Of a stretch of 64,000 nucleotides of DNA, positions 42,113 through 51,376 are shown piece after piece. The DNA lies in the NCBI RefSeq assembly GCF_001541345.2, contig NZ_LMVL02000010.1, positions 44,129-108,128 of the forward strand. The letters are read 5' to 3'. The notes beneath the pieces are model-generated. The model saw only the letters and a list, made by a program, of their open reading frames with translations, did not search any database and was not told the DNA's origin. A program made the translations under genes and the position numbers. Every line of letters begins with the position of its first letter. Position 1 is the stretch's first letter. Source of the stretch: Gillisella vitis. Its GTDB lineage: Bacteria; Pseudomonadota; Alphaproteobacteria; Rhizobiales; Rhizobiaceae.

Positions 42113-43633
42113 ATGAGCAATGGAATAGTCGCAAATTCCGCGTTCAATGCGGCGGCAGGACTGACCCTGCTGGCGACGGGATTTATATGCTCTATCTTCA
42201 CGGCACGGTTTCTTGGCCCGGAAGCCAATGGCATCATTGCCTTTTCCATCTGGCTTGCCTCCACGGCGGCGCTGGTGGCCGAACTTGGCACCGGCGTACT
42301 TTTATTGCGTCTTCTGCCGCAGTTAAAGGGGCAGGGCTATGGCGAAGCAGACCGTAAAGGGTTCGCTGCCTATCTGCTCTGGCCGGTGGTTGGCTCGACA
42401 TTGCTGCTGCTGACGTTCTACTTCCTGTTTTTCTGGGTGGCGGAGGCCAGGCATTGGGCAGAAACCGCGCCTGAAGTGCTGGTGGTGACGGCGCTGTTGT
42501 TTGCCACGCAGGCCATCGGGATGTTTGCCAAGAATTACCTGATCGGCGAACAGCGGGTGGATATTTTCTTCCGCATGACCTTGACGGCCGGGCTGCTGCA
42601 ATTGGTTGGCGTTGTGGCTGGGACCTTGCTGTTCGGCGTGCCGGGTGCGCTATTCGGTTATGTTCTGGCCTATATTTCCCAGTTTCTCTTCGCTGCTGCC
42701 CTGTTGCGTCACAAGGTGAAAAGCTGCGGTATCGGGCTTCAATATCTGCTCGGCTCCTCCTTCGTGCTCTCGCTGGAATTCATGGTGGATTCGATCTTCC
42801 TGAACCGGATAGAGCTGTTCTTCCTGCAACGCTATCAGGGCATTGAGACGGTCGGCTATTATTCCGTGGCTTTCTCGCTGACCAATCTTGCCTTGCAGGT
42901 CCCCATCCAGCTTTCCGGCAGTCTTGTGCCTTATTACGCCGAACATCTGCACCGCGCGCCGGGCGGACGGTTGCCAGTGGCGATGTTTGAAAGCGTGGTG
43001 CGCAGCCTGGCCTATTTCACGCTGCCGATGAGCCTGGGCCTTGCGGCGATTTCACATCGGCTTGTGACGCTGGTGTTTGGCGATGCCTTTGCCCCGAGCG
43101 CGCCGATGCTGACACTGCTGGCGCTGTCTGTGCCCGTTGCCGTTGCCTGTCAGGTGGCGACACAATATCTGTTTGCCCTCGATAAAATCCGCCAAAGACT
43201 GTTTGTCGGGTTGGGCGGTGCGTTTATCATGCTGGTCGGGGATGTTTTGCTTGTGCCTTCTTATGGGGGCGAAGGTGCGGCTTTCGTGCGGATTGTGGTG
43301 TTTACCGCCATGAGCCTGGCGATGCTGCGCTGGATGCGGTTCGAAGGGTCATTGGCGCCGCTGGGGTTCAGTCTTTTCAAGGTTACCGTAGCCGCTGGCT
43401 GTTGTGCGGCGGCGGCTTTGGCGGTGCAGGATGTGGTGCCGGGTATTGGTGGCCTTGTCCTTGCCATTATCGGGGCCATCAGCGTCTATTGCCTTGCACT
43501 TCGGCTGTTGCGGGTCGTGCCGGAGGCGGATGTGGTGGTCATGGCAGGGCTGATCGCCCGTTTGCCAAAACGGCTGGCGGGGCCTTTGAATCTGGCTTTG
43601 ATGGTGCTGACTGCGACACCCAAACGGAGCTGA
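42113..43633 (+). CDS. Polysaccharide flippase (MOP superfamily, Wzx/GumJ-like)
   Basis: This 506-residue protein has about twelve to fourteen hydrophobic helices and the start pattern SAFNAAAGLTLLATGFICSI of the oligosaccharidyl-lipid flippase group. It would move the lipid-linked repeat unit across the inner membrane to the polymerase. It follows the GumK-like gene after 54 bases on the same strand, with GGTGAGG before the ATG, so it shares that operon. A xanthan-type assembly route is supported by the four neighbouring genes. Confidence 0.9.
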   Translation: MSNGIVANSAFNAAAGLTLLATGFICSIFTARFLGPEANGIIAFSIWLASTAALVAELGTGVLLLRLLPQLKGQGYGEADRKGFAAYLLWPVVGSTLLLLTFYFLFFWVAEARHWAETAPEVLVVTALLFATQAIGMFAKNYLIGEQRVDIFFRMTLTAGLLQLVGVVAGTLLFGVPGALFGYVLAYISQFLFAAALLRHKVKSCGIGLQYLLGSSFVLSLEFMVDSIFLNRIELFFLQRYQGIETVGYYSVAFSLTNLALQVPIQLSGSLVPYYAEHLHRAPGGRLPVAMFESVVRSLAYFTLPMSLGLAAISHRLVTLVFGDAFAPSAPMLTLLALSVPVAVACQVATQYLFALDKIRQRLFVGLGGAFIMLVGDVLLVPSYGGEGAAFVRIVVFTAMSLAMLRWMRFEGSLAPLGFSLFKVTVAAGCCAAAALAVQDVVPGIGGLVLAIIGAISVYCLALRLLRVVPEADVVVMAGLIARLPKRLAGPLNLALMVLTATPKRS

Positions 43634-43711
43634 GTGGGGTCTGGAGCATGCTTTGTCCTGACGGTTGGAACAAGGCTGCTGGTGTCCTTTATATATGCTA
43701 AATAATTTTCA

Positions 43712-43735
43712 CCTTAAATCCATGGAGATTTAAGG
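43712..43735. promoter_or_regulatory. AT-rich inverted repeat upstream of the tandem hydrolase
   Basis: Nine-base arms CCTTAAATC and GATTTAAGG flank a six-base centre, 56 bases before the next start. It could be an operator or a weak hairpin after the flippase gene; I cannot tell which. Confidence 0.4.
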
Positions 43736-43791
43736 AATTATGCAGTAGCCGTTTTTGAGAGAGTGCCGTGGGGCAAGGAAAGGGCAGGTTG

Positions 43792-45702
43792 ATGGAAGCG
43801 ATAACCGAGCGGGTTGGCCCGGCATCTGGCCAGCGGCTTCAGCCGCACCAGCATGCTGTGGCCCAGCCGGTCAGCTTTGCCGGCACTTTCGGGCTCTATC
43901 AGCCGGCGGAGGGCGCCAAACAGGGTGTGGTGCGCAAATGCGCGGTGCTGTTTCTCCAGCCCTGGGGCTTTGAGGAAATGTGTACGCACAAGCTTTTTCG
44001 CATCATGGCGGAGGAACTGGCGTGCGAGGGTATTGCCAGTCTGCGTTTCGATTATCCCGGCACGGGCGACGCGCTGGACCCGCCGGACCGTACCCTCGGC
44101 CTGTCGCTCTGGCAGGATACGATACGCTTGGCCCTTGACGTGCTTGCCCAAAAGACCGGCGGCCTGCCGGTGATTTTGCTGGGGCATGGGCTGGGTGCGT
44201 CGCTCGGCGTGGGCATGGCCGCAGACCTCGATGGTCTGGCGGGATGTGTCGCTATGGCGCCCGTGGCCTCGGGCCGCGCTTATCTCAGGGAATTGCAGTT
44301 CTGGGCGCGGGTCATTGATGACGGATTGGGCCTAGCCGAACATTTGCGGCCGAGCGGGATGACGGCCATTGCCGGGCATGTGATGCCGGATGCAAAGGCC
44401 TCGGCCTTGAAGAAAACAGATTTTTCCGCCGTCCAGCCGCATCGCTCCATCCCGCATCTGTTCGTCAACCGGGCGGATCGGCCGGGTGATGGGCAATTGG
44501 CAAAGCAGATGGAAGCGAAAGGCGCGCGCGTCGAGACAGTCGACTATCCTGGCTATGATGCCATGGTCGGCAATCCTGCCATGGCCCGCATGCCCATGGT
44601 GGCGGCAGAAAATGTCATCAGCTGGATCGTTCGCCGTGCAGCAGCGCTTGGTGAGCAGAAGCGTCCCTTGGCGACCGATCCTTTGGCGGTATCCGGACAA
44701 GACGAAGATCAGGCGCACCTGGATGGCGGGGATTTCCGCGAGACGGCCCTTCGTTTTGGCCGGGGCAAACGGCTTTATGGTATTTTGTGCGAGCCGACCG
44801 GTCCCCGCTGCGGTGCAAGCGTTCTGTTGCTCAACACTGCCTATGACCGCAATGCGGGATGGGGGCGCTCGGGTGTCGCCATGGCGCGCAAGCTTGCAGG
44901 CGAGGGTATTGCCTCCCTGCGCTTCGATGTTGCCAATGTCGGCGATAGCCCGCCGGTGCCGGGCCTGCCGGATCAGGTACTTTACGCCGAAACCCAATAT
45001 GACGATGTGGAAGCGGCGCTTGCCGTTCTCGAAGAGCGCTCACTGCTGCCCAGCGTGGTGGCTGGCCGGTGCAGTGGTGGCTATCTCGGATTTTCCTGCA
45101 TGACCAAGGATCACCGCATTGCCGGAGCCTGCCTCGTCAATCCCTTCGTCTTTTATTGGGATAAAAGGCGGCGTGTGGAGGACGGGCTTGCCGTGGTGCC
45201 GCGTTCGCTCGATACCTACAAGCATCGATTGTTTCAGATGCAGACCTTGCGGCGTCTTTGGCGGGGCAAGGTGGATGTGAAAAACGCTATCCGCAATTTC
45301 GCTCTGGTCAGCGTGCGCCGTGTGTTGAACCGGCTTGGTCTCGCCCAGGTCTTCAGCCGCGACGTCCGGCTGGAGCATCGGGCCGTGCGCGTCGCCTTTG
45401 CCGCACTGGCAAAGCGCAAGACGCCGCTGGTGCTGCTCTATAGCGAGCAGGACGTTGGTCTTGACCATTTCTATCAGCATTTCGGCCCGCAGGGCCGCAA
45501 GTTGGAACGCTATCCCAATGTCCGCACCGACATTCTAGCGGAAACGGATCATAATTTCTCTCCCGCCGCTGCCCAGCAGCGCTATTTCGAGGAAATCAAA
45601 GCGCTGGCGATGACGGTTCAGGCGTCGAAATTGCCTGCCCAGCAGATCAAAGCCGGTGCATCCGCAGGCAAAGAACCTGTGTCAGAACCGGAAGCGTCGT
45701 AA
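43792..45702 (+). CDS. Tandem alpha/beta-hydrolase-fold protein
   Basis: This 636-residue protein has two alpha/beta-hydrolase domains (about 20-285 and 310-600) with similar starts (EGIASLRFDYPGTGD and EGIASLRFDVANVGD). The nucleophile elbow is altered in both. The first reads GHGLG with Gly133 where Ser is expected. The second reads GRCSG with Cys427. The second pattern recalls the cysteine hydrolases of exosortase-linked polysaccharide loci. It has no signal peptide. Start: ATG at 43792 with GGGCAGG upstream, or GTG at 43768. Its place after the flippase suggests acyl or amide modification of the polymer. The last 21 bases overlap the convergent GH2 gene. Confidence 0.8.
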   Translation: MEAITERVGPASGQRLQPHQHAVAQPVSFAGTFGLYQPAEGAKQGVVRKCAVLFLQPWGFEEMCTHKLFRIMAEELACEGIASLRFDYPGTGDALDPPDRTLGLSLWQDTIRLALDVLAQKTGGLPVILLGHGLGASLGVGMAADLDGLAGCVAMAPVASGRAYLRELQFWARVIDDGLGLAEHLRPSGMTAIAGHVMPDAKASALKKTDFSAVQPHRSIPHLFVNRADRPGDGQLAKQMEAKGARVETVDYPGYDAMVGNPAMARMPMVAAENVISWIVRRAAALGEQKRPLATDPLAVSGQDEDQAHLDGGDFRETALRFGRGKRLYGILCEPTGPRCGASVLLLNTAYDRNAGWGRSGVAMARKLAGEGIASLRFDVANVGDSPPVPGLPDQVLYAETQYDDVEAALAVLEERSLLPSVVAGRCSGGYLGFSCMTKDHRIAGACLVNPFVFYWDKRRRVEDGLAVVPRSLDTYKHRLFQMQTLRRLWRGKVDVKNAIRNFALVSVRRVLNRLGLAQVFSRDVRLEHRAVRVAFAALAKRKTPLVLLYSEQDVGLDHFYQHFGPQGRKLERYPNVRTDILAETDHNFSPAAAQQRYFEEIKALAMTVQASKLPAQQIKAGASAGKEPVSEPEAS

Positions 45703-48129
45703 GGCAGAGCCGCTGAGGATTTCGCCGCTGGGTTTGTCCGGTGTTAGAAGCCTGATCCGGCGGGCAAAACCGGGTGCCAGATGAAAGAAATCGTCGGTGC
45801 TGCGGCCGTCTTCCAAGGCGATATGGACGGATTGTGCCAGCCGGTCGGTTTCCAGCATCAGCCACCAGCCATCTTTTTCCTGCGACAGCGTGGTACGGAT
45901 CTCTGCGTCATGCATGGCCGGAGCGCGCCCCTGCGGGAAGTGAAAGGATTGGCTGACGATTTCGCCGCTTGCGGGCTCGCTCAGGGTCGCCACAGTGACG
46001 TCATGGGCGGGCGGCCCGAAGCGGAAGGCATAGGTCGTGTCGAAAAACGCTCCGAACAGATCGGTGGCATGCAGTGTTATGCCGCTCCGTGGCGTTAAGA
46101 CCACAGCGCGCCGTGCGGCCACGACCGGCAGTTTACCGTCGCGCAGGCAGGTGAGATCCAGGGTCAGGGTTTGTTCCCGCACCGTGTCATTGCAAAGATG
46201 CAGATCAAGCCCGTTGGTGCCTTCATCGGTCATGGTGATGCGGACGGGGTTGAAGGCGCGCCGCGCTGCGTACCAGACGGGTTTCGGCGCTCCGGTTGCA
46301 TCCACCAGTCCCCAGCCGGGACCAATATTCAGGTCCTGAAAGGTCCAGACCAGCGCGCCATTGCAGGATGAGCCGGGACGTCGCCATTCCGCATAGGTTT
46401 CCTCCAGCACTTCTCCACTGACTGCCCGTGACAGATGCAGGTAGCGGGCCTGATTTTCCCGGCGCAACCGAGCCGGGTCGATATCGTAGAGCAGGGCGAG
46501 ATAATGGTCACGAATATCCTCGAAATCCCAGGAGGCACCACGGTCTCGCGGCACACGCGCCTTCCAGCGGGGATCGTGAACCGGTGACACGGGCAAATGC
46601 CTGTCGAGCGTCTGTTGCTGGGGGACATGCGCAAAGGCGAGGCACTCGGTGGCAAAGCGGACATGGGCGCGGCGGGCATCTTCGAGCGGGCGGCAATAGG
46701 CGCCGACGCCGTAATAATGGGTGATGCCGGTATCCGGGCTGAAGGGCATTGCGCCACCCAACGGCGAGTTTTCCACATAAGGCAAATGCGGTGCAAAGCG
46801 CGCGCAGAGCTGCGGCAGAAGGCTGGTGAAGACAGGGCCTTTCCAGCTGGTTTCCGGCAGGCCCAGCATGGCGCCCTGCTGATAGACTTCGCTGCCGCCG
46901 CACAGGATCGCCAGCGAGGGAGAGGACTGTACGGCGCTTAACAGCTGTTCCACTTCCCGGCGGATATGCTCGGCAAACGCCTCATCGGCAGCAGGATAAT
47001 CGAAATTGGCCAGCATGACATCCTGCCAGACCATCAGCCCCAGCCGGTCGCAGAGCCTGAAGAAATCGGCGCTTTCATAGGTCATGGTGCCGCCAATGCG
47101 GATCATGTTCATGCCGGCATCCGCGGCCATGCTCAGCCAGGATGCATAATCCTCGGCGGTGCCGGGCAGGCGGGTTATGTCGGCATTGGTCCAGACGGCA
47201 CCCCGGCAGAAGATTTTCACACCATTGACGAAGATCGCAAAATCCTTGCCATCCGCGCCCCGGTCAACCCGGATGCGGCGAAAGCCGGTGAGGCCAAGCG
47301 AATGCGACCTTCCATCCAGCATCAGGCGAATGTCGTGCAGTACCGGCTCGCCATGGGTGCGCGGCCACCAGGGAGCGACGCCGGGAAGACGAAGCTGGCC
47401 CGCGACATGGCCCTCGGCATCGGCTTTGAGGGCGAGCGTCTCACCCGCACATGTCACCGATATGGCTGTGACAGTGCCTGTCAGCCGGAATGCGATGTCG
47501 AGCAGGCCGGTGCCGTTTTCATCGAGATCGGCTTGGAGCGCGAGATCGGTTATGGCGCTTGCGCCCGGGCGGATCAGGCTGATTGGCCGATACGGCCCGA
47601 CCGCATGGATATCGGGGCACCAGCCGGGCATATGGCCAAGGGCGGTTGTGCGCACCAGCCGCAGGCCCTGGTCGCTCATCATCTGCGGGCGCCAGCGGGC
47701 TCTTGGGCCGCGCTTTTCCAAATGGGGTCTCAGGGCGCGAAAGCAGATCGACAATTCGTCCGAGCCGTTCAAGATCACATCGACATCATGGGCCTCGAAC
47801 ATGCTCTGCGATGACAGGACCAGCCTGTCGTTCAAATAGACCTCGGCAATGGTCGCCAAGCCTTCGAAGCGCAGCACGGCCGCGCCGGGCTGTTCGCCGG
47901 TCAGGGGGCGAAGATACCAAATGTCCTTGCCATGCAGCGGGCTTGGATGATCAGGGTCGAACAGGCCCGCCTTGGTCAACGCCTGGGCGACGGTGCCGGG
48001 CACCGGCGCCTGAAGGCGGGCGCTGGCGCGGTGCAATGCTTTCGGGCTTTCATAGGTGCCTGGCTCGCAGACCAGCAAGGTCCAACCGGCTTCCAGCGGG
48101 CGGATGTCGGCATCGAGATAGGTGATCAT
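45682..48129 (-). CDS. Glycoside hydrolase family 2 protein (beta-mannosidase-like)
   Basis: This 815-residue protein has the GH2 order: a jelly-roll sugar-binding domain (about 10-190), an immunoglobulin-like domain (about 190-295), a TIM barrel (about 300-600) and C-terminal beta domains. Barrel segments include NMIRIGGTMTYESADFF and ILCGGSEVYQQ; the NE-type acid/base pair common in the family reads GGSE here, so the catalytic residue needs checking. No signal peptide is seen, so it acts in the cytoplasm. Beta-mannosidase is the closest activity. It may recycle mannose-containing repeat units of the adjacent polysaccharide. Confidence 0.8.
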   Translation of the reverse strand: MITYLDADIRPLEAGWTLLVCEPGTYESPKALHRASARLQAPVPGTVAQALTKAGLFDPDHPSPLHGKDIWYLRPLTGEQPGAAVLRFEGLATIAEVYLNDRLVLSSQSMFEAHDVDVILNGSDELSICFRALRPHLEKRGPRARWRPQMMSDQGLRLVRTTALGHMPGWCPDIHAVGPYRPISLIRPGASAITDLALQADLDENGTGLLDIAFRLTGTVTAISVTCAGETLALKADAEGHVAGQLRLPGVAPWWPRTHGEPVLHDIRLMLDGRSHSLGLTGFRRIRVDRGADGKDFAIFVNGVKIFCRGAVWTNADITRLPGTAEDYASWLSMAADAGMNMIRIGGTMTYESADFFRLCDRLGLMVWQDVMLANFDYPAADEAFAEHIRREVEQLLSAVQSSPSLAILCGGSEVYQQGAMLGLPETSWKGPVFTSLLPQLCARFAPHLPYVENSPLGGAMPFSPDTGITHYYGVGAYCRPLEDARRAHVRFATECLAFAHVPQQQTLDRHLPVSPVHDPRWKARVPRDRGASWDFEDIRDHYLALLYDIDPARLRRENQARYLHLSRAVSGEVLEETYAEWRRPGSSCNGALVWTFQDLNIGPGWGLVDATGAPKPVWYAARRAFNPVRITMTDEGTNGLDLHLCNDTVREQTLTLDLTCLRDGKLPVVAARRAVVLTPRSGITLHATDLFGAFFDTTYAFRFGPPAHDVTVATLSEPASGEIVSQSFHFPQGRAPAMHDAEIRTTLSQEKDGWWLMLETDRLAQSVHIALEDGRSTDDFFHLAPGFARRIRLLTPDKPSGEILSGSALRRFRF

Positions 48130-48145
48130 CGGCTATGCGTCCCTT

Positions 48146-48248
48146 TAGAGCATTTCCAGGAAAAGTGTGAAGCGGTTTTACGTCCGGAAATGCGCAAAGC
48201 AAAGACCTGGAGCATTTCCGCGATTCAACGAAGCGCTGAAATGCTCCA
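48146..48248. repeat. RIME-like palindromic intergenic repeat
   Basis: Two palindromes built on GAGCATTTCC lie in tandem: the first pairs 48150-48157 with 48186-48193, and the second is an 11-base stem (48208-48218 with 48238-48248). This two-hairpin mosaic resembles the Rhizobium-specific intergenic mosaic elements. It fills the gap between the convergent-side ends of the GH2 and DUF1839 genes and may also end the cassette transcript. Family membership is from memory. Confidence 0.6.
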
Positions 48249-48283
48249 AAAGCAAGATGGCGCCTGAATGACCAGATCTGGCC

Positions 48284-49249
48284 TCATACCATCTTGTTGG
48301 CAAGCCCGGTCATCAGCCTGTCCCATGCGTCAATGGCGGGGTCAAGAGCTGCTTTTAGCGGTTCGAATTTCTTGCGAGTGATGGCGCGGGCCAGCTGGAA
48401 CTGGACCGTTTTTGCCAGTTCGGAAATCCGCAATGCTTCGGCAATTTCGCTCGTATAGCGCCCATCTGCGGCGAGCCAGTGCAGATGACTGGCCAGAAGC
48501 TCGAAATTCGCCCCTAATTGCCGCAGTGTGTTGAAGGCATAAGTGTGAAAATAGCCGAAGGGTCGCTCCGCGATGGCTTCCACTTGGGCCGGAAAGACCT
48601 CTGCAAACTCTGCAAAGGGATTGCCTTTCGGGCGGCGGGCAAAGTGAAAGGCGAAAAGCCGCTCAGCGACCTGGCGCAGATGCGTCTCATCCGGCCGGGT
48701 TTCGGGGAGTTTGGCAAATTCGGTATAGGGCAGGAACGGTGCGGTCTCTGGTGCTGCTAATTGCCAAATTCCGTCGAAATCCTCAGCCTCCAGCCGGAAA
48801 AATCCGCCATTGTGGAAATAATCCATCGACCGGCCTGCGAGATCCAGCCGGTTGACGCCGACCGTGGTCTTGCCATGGTGCTGGCGATAACCGACACCTG
48901 CGGTATCGGGCATGAAATAGCTGTCCATTTCGACAAGGCACAACCGGCCACGGCTGATCTGCTGGGCCACATGCGTTTCGGCCCGGTCGAAAATTGCCAG
49001 CTCGGTGACGCGGATGCCGTAAAGCGCTTCAAGATCTTCCAGCGGCACCTTGAAGAAGGTGAATTGGTCGCCCTCGAAATCCTGGGTCAGGGTAAAGCCC
49101 AGCATGGCCTCCGGCGGCAGGCCCAGCACGGACAGGACCTCGATCCACAGATCGACATAGCAATTGGTCTCTGGCCACATGCGCTCCGCCGAATGCAGCA
49201 GATGGGGAGTATAGCGAGCCGGATCGAGCGGCAGGACCGTGGTCATCAT
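48284..49249 (-). CDS. DUF1839 family protein of the aminoacyl-carrier-protein cassette
   Basis: This 321-residue protein belongs to DUF1839, whose function is unknown. Visible features are an N-terminal NCYVDLWIEVL segment, a VEMDSYFMPDT stretch and a mostly helical C-terminal half. No signal peptide or membrane helix is seen. The ATG at 49249 shares one base with the ligase stop (TGATG), which argues for a product needed in a fixed ratio with the ligase. As the last gene of the cassette, it may take the aminoacyl group from the carrier protein. That role is conjecture. Confidence 0.85.
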   Translation of the reverse strand: MMTTVLPLDPARYTPHLLHSAERMWPETNCYVDLWIEVLSVLGLPPEAMLGFTLTQDFEGDQFTFFKVPLEDLEALYGIRVTELAIFDRAETHVAQQISRGRLCLVEMDSYFMPDTAGVGYRQHHGKTTVGVNRLDLAGRSMDYFHNGGFFRLEAEDFDGIWQLAAPETAPFLPYTEFAKLPETRPDETHLRQVAERLFAFHFARRPKGNPFAEFAEVFPAQVEAIAERPFGYFHTYAFNTLRQLGANFELLASHLHWLAADGRYTSEIAEALRISELAKTVQFQLARAITRKKFEPLKAALDPAIDAWDRLMTGLANKMV

Positions 49250-50157
49250 CAGCCCCAGAGTGCGGTGCGCACCGATTGCGGCCAGGCCTTGACGTCCAGT
49301 CCGTGGTGATGGAACAGCGCCAGCGCGATCCGCTCCAAACCGAAGCCGACGCAAGCGGTATGAGCAACCGAACCGTCTTCCAGGTTCAGGCCCCATTTGC
49401 TGCCAAAGGCATCCTGATGATAGTTGAAGCTCATGCAGGCGGTGGGCTTGGCGACCGAGGTGATCGGGATCAGCAATTCGAATTTCAGGTTCTGGTCGCG
49501 CTGGTTATTGGCCAGCATCTTGCCGGCGCGTCCGAAGAACGGATCGTTGGCAATGTCGATTTCGACCGGCAATGCCACCTCTTCCATCATTTTCAGGCCG
49601 CGATCCATCCAGGTCTGGCGAAAATCGGTGACATGGCTCTCTGAGCCCATGCAGACATATTCGCGCATGCGAAACAGCTGCTGGCGGGCCGGATCGGTCG
49701 AGGGTTCATGGCGGAAACAATAGGATTGCAAATCGAACAGTGCGCCGGAGGCGGCAATCGGTCCACGCTTGGCAATGGTCGGATACAGCGGATAGCAGGC
49801 GGCAGGCGTCAGCACGATATCCGTCGCTTTCTGGTCCTTCGTCCAGTCCTCATCGGCATCCATGCATTTCAGCAGGCTGACATGGTCAAGCTCGTTGCCG
49901 CAGAAGCTGTGCACGGTGCCGGCCAGTTGCGGAAAGCTCTTCATATAGCCGCTGGTCTCGAAAAAGGCCCGGTTCATGCCCGGCGGAAAGCGCAGAGCTT
50001 CGGCGCCATCCGCGCCACCGAACCGGTCGATCAACCGCTCGAAAGCGGCGATAACATCCTCGAACTGGCCGCTGCGGCCATAAAGCCCGTCCACGCCAGT
50101 GTCTATCAGCAGGCCGGCATCGAACAGCCGGTCCAGAAAATTGGCTTGCGTATCCAT
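49249..50157 (-). CDS. Amino acid:[carrier protein] ligase (seryl-tRNA synthetase-like)
   Basis: This 302-residue protein is a class II synthetase-like catalytic core without a tRNA-binding domain. Motif 3 is at GFGLERIALA (about 271-280) and a motif 2-like region lies near 147-166. Probable zinc ligands are Cys121, Glu166 and Cys269; the same spacing occurs in the Bradyrhizobium enzyme as I recall it (131, 176, 279). Those enzymes activate glycine or alanine with ATP and load it on a carrier protein's phosphopantetheine instead of tRNA. The carrier protein gene lies two genes upstream. The ATG at 50157 is 4 bases past the dehydrogenase stop. Confidence 0.92.
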   Translation of the reverse strand: MDTQANFLDRLFDAGLLIDTGVDGLYGRSGQFEDVIAAFERLIDRFGGADGAEALRFPPGMNRAFFETSGYMKSFPQLAGTVHSFCGNELDHVSLLKCMDADEDWTKDQKATDIVLTPAACYPLYPTIAKRGPIAASGALFDLQSYCFRHEPSTDPARQQLFRMREYVCMGSESHVTDFRQTWMDRGLKMMEEVALPVEIDIANDPFFGRAGKMLANNQRDQNLKFELLIPITSVAKPTACMSFNYHQDAFGSKWGLNLEDGSVAHTACVGFGLERIALALFHHHGLDVKAWPQSVRTALWG

Positions 50158-50161
50158 TTGC

Positions 50162-51376
50162 TTACCCCAGCAGATGTGTGTCGAGTTTGTGGACCAGCAA
50201 CATCGTTGATGTGTTGGCGAGAATGCGGTCATTGGAAATCATCAGCCGGGCGGAATGCGCGTCGCGCAGATGGCGGCCAAGACTGTAGGGCGTGCCGTTT
50301 TTGTAGCCCATGATGCCGCAGATCAGCATGGCCTGGTTGATGATGTCGATAATCGTCTCGGACGAGGCGATCTTGACATTGTTCATCGTCACCGAAAAGC
50401 CGAAGGACGACAGCTTGTCGCCGTCGTTTTTGGCCTCTTCATAGGCGTGCAGCGCCGCCACCACATTGGAGCGCACCAGCTGCAACAGATTGGCGGCTTG
50501 CGCCAGATGCAAGGCACCAGGCGGCATCTGACCCATTTGCGCGGTGTTTTGGCTCTTACGGGCGGCGGCGCGCACGAAACTTTGCGCTCTCACCACGGCA
50601 TCAACGGCGATGCCGTACCAGACGCCGCTCCATAGAATATGGGAGGCGGCCAGCATCGACTGGGCGGCAATGTCGGCGAAGGGCTTCGGCAGGATCTGGA
50701 CGGCTGGCGCTTCGCCCTTGAACAGGAAGCCATCGGATCGCGTGCCGCGCATGCCCAGCGTATCCCAGTCCACGGTCTTCTCCAAGCTATATTGGCCCTT
50801 GAGAAATACCGTCATCACCTGGTCGGACGGGGCGGCATCCTTATGGGCGCGCGAGGTAATCAGGATCGCATCGGCCTCTGATCCATAGGAAATGACCGTG
50901 GCGTCCTTTTCCAGTCGGCAGGTGTCGCCGTCGATCTCGATGGCGCAGATGGAATTGCGCAGATTGCCGCCAATGCCGCCTTCAGTCGTGGCGGAGCCGA
51001 GCAGCAATTGTGCATCAGCAACCCGTGCCATGAAGCTGCGCTGCCAGGCATTGTCCTGGGCATGTTCCACGAGGCTGGAACATTTGATGTGATGCATGGC
51101 GAAAATCATCGCGCTGGAGGCGCAGGCCTGGCCAAGCGTGGTGCAGATCTCGGCAATTGCGGCAAATCCGGCATTTTCACCGCCAAGCTCCGCTGGGATC
51201 TGGATGCCGAGCAGTTGCTCCGCCTTCAATGCATCCACGGTCTCGCGCGGAAATCGGCCCTGGCGATCGACATCCTCGGCATATTGCGCAGCAATGGCGG
51301 CAACGCGCGCCGCGCGGGCGGCGAGATCACCTTTGGGCAGTGATGTTTCAAGGGCGTGAGTGGCCGGAACGGTCAT
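50162..51376 (-). CDS. Acyl-CoA dehydrogenase-like flavoprotein of the cassette
   Basis: This 404-residue protein belongs to the acyl-CoA dehydrogenase superfamily: an alpha domain (about 15-125), a beta domain (about 130-235) and a C-terminal helical domain. The FAD and substrate segments FAMHHIKCSSLVEHA and GSATTEGGIGGNLRN are visible. In this setting its substrate is more likely an aminoacyl group held on the carrier protein than a fatty acyl-CoA, giving an oxidised amino acid intermediate. The ATG shares one base with the carrier protein stop (TGATG). The catalytic glutamate could not be placed with certainty. Confidence 0.85.
   Translation of the reverse strand: MTVPATHALETSLPKGDLAARAARVAAIAAQYAEDVDRQGRFPRETVDALKAEQLLGIQIPAELGGENAGFAAIAEICTTLGQACASSAMIFAMHHIKCSSLVEHAQDNAWQRSFMARVADAQLLLGSATTEGGIGGNLRNSICAIEIDGDTCRLEKDATVISYGSEADAILITSRAHKDAAPSDQVMTVFLKGQYSLEKTVDWDTLGMRGTRSDGFLFKGEAPAVQILPKPFADIAAQSMLAASHILWSGVWYGIAVDAVVRAQSFVRAAARKSQNTAQMGQMPPGALHLAQAANLLQLVRSNVVAALHAYEEAKNDGDKLSSFGFSVTMNNVKIASSETIIDIINQAMLICGIMGYKNGTPYSLGRHLRDAHSARLMISNDRILANTSTMLLVHKLDTHLLG

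Noticed and set aside
46966..47814. 282-residue open frame opposite the GH2 gene
   Set aside because: It lies wholly inside the recognised GH2 barrel and sugar-binding domains and shows no family pattern.
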